DNA of 64,000 nt from Gammaproteobacteria bacterium. Lineage in GTDB: Bacteria > Pseudomonadota > Gammaproteobacteria > Pseudomonadales > Azotimanducaceae. Below the pieces are notes generated by a model. That model saw only the letters and a list, made by a program, of their open reading frames with translations, did not search any database and was not told the origin of the DNA. The stretch covers positions 1-64,000 of the forward strand of contig JAPOYV010000111.1 of the NCBI GenBank assembly GCA_026706385.1, read 5' to 3'. The translations under genes were made by a program, and so were the position numbers. Shown here one piece after another: positions 61,107 through 64,000 of this stretch; position 1 is the first letter of the stretch; every line of letters starts with the position of its first letter.

Positions 61107-62828
61107 ATGAGCGAGATCACCGAGCCGTCCGCCGCAGGCGGATTCGACGACGCCAGGGATGCGACCCCGGCGGCCCGCCTGGACTGGGGCGCGTTGTGGC
61201 AGCTTCTCCGCCTCGGGTTGATCGGCTTCGGCGTCCTGGCGGTGATCCTTTGGCTGCTGGCGCAGTGGAACGAGGGCGGCGCCGGCAACGCGGTCGACGC
61301 GGTTACGGGCACCGTGACGCTCACGCTGTCGCAGGAGCCGCCGCAGATGGACTCCACCCGGGGCACCGACCAGGTGAGCTTCCGCATCCTCGGCCACGTC
61401 ATGGAGGGTCTGCTCCGCTACGACGCCAACAACCGCCTCGTCGGGGCGGTCGCGGAACGCTGGGAAGGCACGGAGATGCTTTGGACCTTCCATCTCCGGG
61501 AAGAGGCCCGTTGGCACACCGGCGAACCGATCACGGCCCACGACTTCGTGTTCGCTTGGCGCAAGGTGGTCGACCCCGCGAACGCCTCGCAATACGCCTT
61601 CATCATGTTCGGCATCGAGAACGCCGAGGCGATCAACCGAGGTGACATGCCGCTCGAGTCGCTCGGCGTCCGGGCCATCGACGAGCGCACCCTGGAAGTC
61701 CGCTTGGCGCGCCCGTTGCCGTACTTCGGCAAGCTGACCGCCTTCGCCACGTACAACCCCATCAACGAGGCTTTCTACGAATCGCGGGCCGGACGCTACG
61801 CGGCCGACGCCGAGGACATGCTCTACAACGGGCCGTTCGTGATCTCGAGCTGGGTGCATGGCGCCAGCCTACGGTTGGAGAAGAACCCGAACTACTGGGA
61901 CGCGGGCCGCATCAAGCTCAACGCCATCGACCACGCCTACATCACCACCGATACCAACGCCGTGCTGAACCTGTTCAAGGACGACAAGGTGGCCCTGACC
62001 AGCCTCAATGCCGAGAACCTGGACGACGCCCTGCAACAGCGCTGGCGCATCAACCGTTTCGCCGACGGGTCCGTCTACTTCATGGAGTTGAATCACGCGC
62101 CGGACCGCCTGACCAGCAACTACAACCTGCGCAAGGCCCTGCAGGCCGTCAACGATCCCGCCGAGCTGGTCTACAAGGTCATCAAGCTGCCGGGGAACCT
62201 GCCGGGCAGGTCGCTGTTCCCGGTCTGGCTGAAAGGCGTCAACGGCTACTTTCGGCAGGAATACCCCGCCCCGGAGCAGGTTCCGGACGAGGCTCTGGGC
62301 CGGCGCTACCTGGCGCAAGCACTGGATGAACTCGGCCTCGACGAGCCGCCGACGCTGGTCATGCTGACGGGCGACAGCCCCTCGGCCAATAAGCAGTCGG
62401 AGTACTACCAGAACCTGTTCAAGCAGAAGCTCGGCATCGACATCAAGATCGACCGGCAGATCTTCAAGCAGCGGCTGGCGAAGATGACGGCGGGCGACTT
62501 CGACATCGTGATGGCGGGCTGGGGCCCGGACTACGACGACCCGATGACGTTCGGGGACCTGTTCGCGTCGTGGAACGAGAACAACCGCGGCCGCTACGTC
62601 AACCCGGCGCTGGACGAGGCGGTGGAGATCGCCCGGTCGTCTTCGGATGCGCGCACCCGAATGGAGGCCTTTGCCCGGGTCCAGGAGATCATCCGCGAGG
62701 ACGCGGTGATCCTCGTCAACTACGAACTCGGTTCGGTGTACGTGGCGAACCCCAGGGTCAAGGGCCTCGTCCGCCGGGCCGTCGGCACCGATCCCGACTA
62801 CACGAACGCCTGGATCGAGGAGGCCTAG
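61107..62828 (+). CDS. Oligopeptide-binding protein, OppA-like, membrane-anchored
   Basis: The 573-residue receptor is of solute-binding family 5: G-T-V-T-L-T-L-S-Q-E-P-P-Q-M-D-S at about 70-85, F-H-L-R-E-E-A-R-W-H-T-G-E-P-I-T-A-H-D-F-V-F-A-W, and Y-N-G-P-F-V-I. Unlike most receptors it has no cleavable signal or lipobox; a 35-residue cytoplasmic head precedes a single membrane helix (L-G-L-I-G-F-G-V-L-A-V-I-L-W-L-L). It seems to stay tethered as a type II membrane protein. DppB/OppC-like permease genes follow. Confidence 0.88.
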   Translation: MSEITEPSAAGGFDDARDATPAARLDWGALWQLLRLGLIGFGVLAVILWLLAQWNEGGAGNAVDAVTGTVTLTLSQEPPQMDSTRGTDQVSFRILGHVMEGLLRYDANNRLVGAVAERWEGTEMLWTFHLREEARWHTGEPITAHDFVFAWRKVVDPANASQYAFIMFGIENAEAINRGDMPLESLGVRAIDERTLEVRLARPLPYFGKLTAFATYNPINEAFYESRAGRYAADAEDMLYNGPFVISSWVHGASLRLEKNPNYWDAGRIKLNAIDHAYITTDTNAVLNLFKDDKVALTSLNAENLDDALQQRWRINRFADGSVYFMELNHAPDRLTSNYNLRKALQAVNDPAELVYKVIKLPGNLPGRSLFPVWLKGVNGYFRQEYPAPEQVPDEALGRRYLAQALDELGLDEPPTLVMLTGDSPSANKQSEYYQNLFKQKLGIDIKIDRQIFKQRLAKMTAGDFDIVMAGWGPDYDDPMTFGDLFASWNENNRGRYVNPALDEAVEIARSSSDARTRMEAFARVQEIIREDAVILVNYELGSVYVANPRVKGLVRRAVGTDPDYTNAWIEEA

Positions 62829-62883
62829 CGTGGGGACGCCGCATCCAGAGTCTGCCCAAGCCCTGACGGCCAGGGAACTCAGT

Positions 62884-62899
62884 CCAATTGCGAAATTGG
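62884..62899. terminator. Hairpin between receptor and permease genes
   Basis: CCAATT-GCGA-AATTGG is a perfect 6-bp stem, one of few AT-containing stems here, in the 100-base gap. It might lower permease expression relative to the receptor, as stem-loops after binding-protein genes often do. Confidence 0.35.
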
Positions 62900-62928
62900 T
62901 CCGGGGCTTCAAGAGATAGAGGCGGACG

Positions 62929-63861
62929 ATGGTGGCGTACACGGTCAAGCGGCTGCTGCAGGGCGTCATCACCGTCTGGTTCATCGCCACCGCCACCTTC
63001 TTCGGCATGCACGCCGTCCCCGGCGATCCCTTGGCGGCGGACAAGGAAGTCCCGCCCGAGATCTGGGCGAACCTGCAGGCCCGTTACGGGCTCGACAAGC
63101 CCGTGCCGGAGCAGTACGTGATCTACCTCAGCAACATGCTCAAGGGCGACTTCGGCATCTCGTATACGCAGCAGAACCGCGAGGTGAACGACATCATCGC
63201 CGAGCACTTCAAGGTCTCCGCGACGCTCGGCATCCTGGCGATCGTCTTCGCCGCGTTCGGCGGCATCCTCTGGGGCGCGCTGACCGCGCTCTACCGCAAT
63301 CGAGCCCCGGACATCGTGATCGTCTTCCTGGTGATCCTCGGCATCTCGGTGCCGAGTTTCGTGTTCGCGGCCCTCGGCCAACTGGGCGTGGTCAACATCA
63401 ACAACGCGCTGGGCTTCACGTTGTTCCCGGTGGCGGGCTGGGGGACCGTTCAGCACATGATCGTGCCGTCTATGGTCCTCGGCCTCGGCACGATGGCGTT
63501 CCTGACTCGGCTGATGCGCTCGTCGATGCTGGAGATCGCCAATTCGGACTTCATCCGCACGGCGCGCTCCAAGGGCCTGCCGGCGACCCGCGTATTCCGC
63601 AAGCACCAACTGCGCAACGCCATCCTGCCGGTAGTAACGGTGCTCGGACCGTCCATCGCGGCCATCACCACCGGGGGGTTCGTGGTGGAGATGGTCTTCG
63701 CGATCCCGGGCCTCGGCCGCTACTTCGTCCAAGCCGTGCAGCAACTGGACTACACCGTGATCATGGGCACGACGGTGTTCTACGGCGCGTTCCTGGTGTT
63801 CATGGTCATCCTGGTCGATCTGGTCTACGGCCTGATCGATCCGCGCGTGCGGCTGGAGTAG
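62929..63861 (+). CDS. Oligopeptide ABC permease, OppB/DppB-like
   Basis: The 310-residue membrane subunit has six helices. The OppB start is V-A-Y-T-V-K-R-L-L-Q-G-V-I-T, followed by V-P-G-D-P-L, the G-D-F-G-I-S-Y segment and the ATPase-contacting EAA loop S-D-F-I-R-T-A-R-S-K-G-L. It ends L-V-Y-G-L-I-D-P-R-V-R-L-E, the normal DppB C-terminus. It belongs with the receptor before it and the cut-off permease after it. Confidence 0.93.
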   Translation: MVAYTVKRLLQGVITVWFIATATFFGMHAVPGDPLAADKEVPPEIWANLQARYGLDKPVPEQYVIYLSNMLKGDFGISYTQQNREVNDIIAEHFKVSATLGILAIVFAAFGGILWGALTALYRNRAPDIVIVFLVILGISVPSFVFAALGQLGVVNINNALGFTLFPVAGWGTVQHMIVPSMVLGLGTMAFLTRLMRSSMLEIANSDFIRTARSKGLPATRVFRKHQLRNAILPVVTVLGPSIAAITTGGFVVEMVFAIPGLGRYFVQAVQQLDYTVIMGTTVFYGAFLVFMVILVDLVYGLIDPRVRLE

Positions 63862-63864
63862 GGC

Positions 63865-64000
63865 ATGGCCGAGCTGTCCTTCGAACCCGTCCGCGTCGAA
63901 CGCGAGGTCGAGACGATCTCGCGCCCATCGCTGTCGTATTGGCAGGACGCCTGGATCCGCTTGAAGGCCAACCGGCGCGCCCTGATTTCGCTCTACATCG
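63865..64000 (+). CDS. Oligopeptide ABC permease, OppC/DppC-like (partial)
   Basis: Only the first 45 codons are inside the window. They contain S-Y-W-Q-D-A-W-I-R-L-K-A-N-R-R-A-L-I-S-L, the cytoplasmic lead and start of helix 1 seen in OppC proteins. It starts three bases after the OppB-like stop and runs off the end; ATPase genes would be expected beyond. Confidence 0.8.
   Translation, partial: MAELSFEPVRVEREVETISRPSLSYWQDAWIRLKANRRALISLYI

Overview
The window is about 64 kb of chromosomal DNA, roughly two-thirds G+C by eye, from a Gram-negative bacterium that is most likely an uncultured gammaproteobacterium. The evidence for this is the bepA - tusA - perM - dapA - bamC neighbourhood, mlaA, an RND pump with its adaptor, and a cytochrome-c-dependent nitric oxide reductase. 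Genes are tightly packed, many with ATGA or GTGA stop/start overlaps. Many of the enzymes are acyl-CoA or oxidoreductase catabolic types. I see no tRNA, rRNA, CRISPR array, intact prophage or intact insertion sequence.

Region 1 (1-5.3 kb) is accessory DNA. An AT-richer DUF2971 gene lies next to two relics: the C-terminal piece of a tyrosine recombinase (minus strand) and a broken PIN-domain toxin (plus strand). Then come a sigma-70 factor fused to an Eis-like GNAT/SCP2 module, a HIT hydrolase, and an AAA/DUF4143 ATPase whose start codon is abutted by a 41-bp palindrome.

Region 2 (5.3-19.4 kb) is an ABC-export cluster: two MacB/ADOP-type permeases, an NtrC-type regulator with its histidine kinase, an orphan HigA with a truncated HigB, an HlyD adaptor, a LolD/MacB ATPase, a third permease and a MaoC-like hydratase. 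Three matches to the sigma-54 promoter, each with the -24 element TGGCACG, stand in front of permease 1, the adaptor and permease 3, so the local NtrC-type regulator probably controls the cluster. Permease 1 carries an in-frame TAG and permease 2 a frameshift.

Region 3 (19.4-26.5 kb) is a Yej/Opp-like peptide importer (two permeases, a lipoprotein receptor, two ATPases) coupled to a metallo-beta-lactamase-fold hydrolase. Region 4 (26.5-32.5 kb) holds housekeeping genes: nucleoside hydrolase, bepA, tusA, perM, dapA and bamC. Region 5 (32.5-46.1 kb) holds a minus-strand series (nitronate monooxygenase-like, phosphoesterase, acyl-CoA dehydrogenase, RND adaptor, RND pump), a divergent alcohol dehydrogenase with a propeller glycosidase-like protein, and a Baeyer-Villiger monooxygenase/CoA-transferase/P-loop operon.

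Region 6 (46.1-56.6 kb) has a pentapeptide-repeat protein paired with a DUF2089 regulator, recQ, a Gfo/Idh/MocA oxidoreductase, an LLM oxidoreductase, an M16 peptidase, an alpha/beta hydrolase and mlaA. Region 7 (56.6-61.1 kb) is a nitric oxide reductase cluster (small membrane protein, norC, norB, cytochrome c, VWA protein) behind an FNR-type dyad. Region 8 (61.1-64 kb) begins a second oligopeptide importer that runs off the window.
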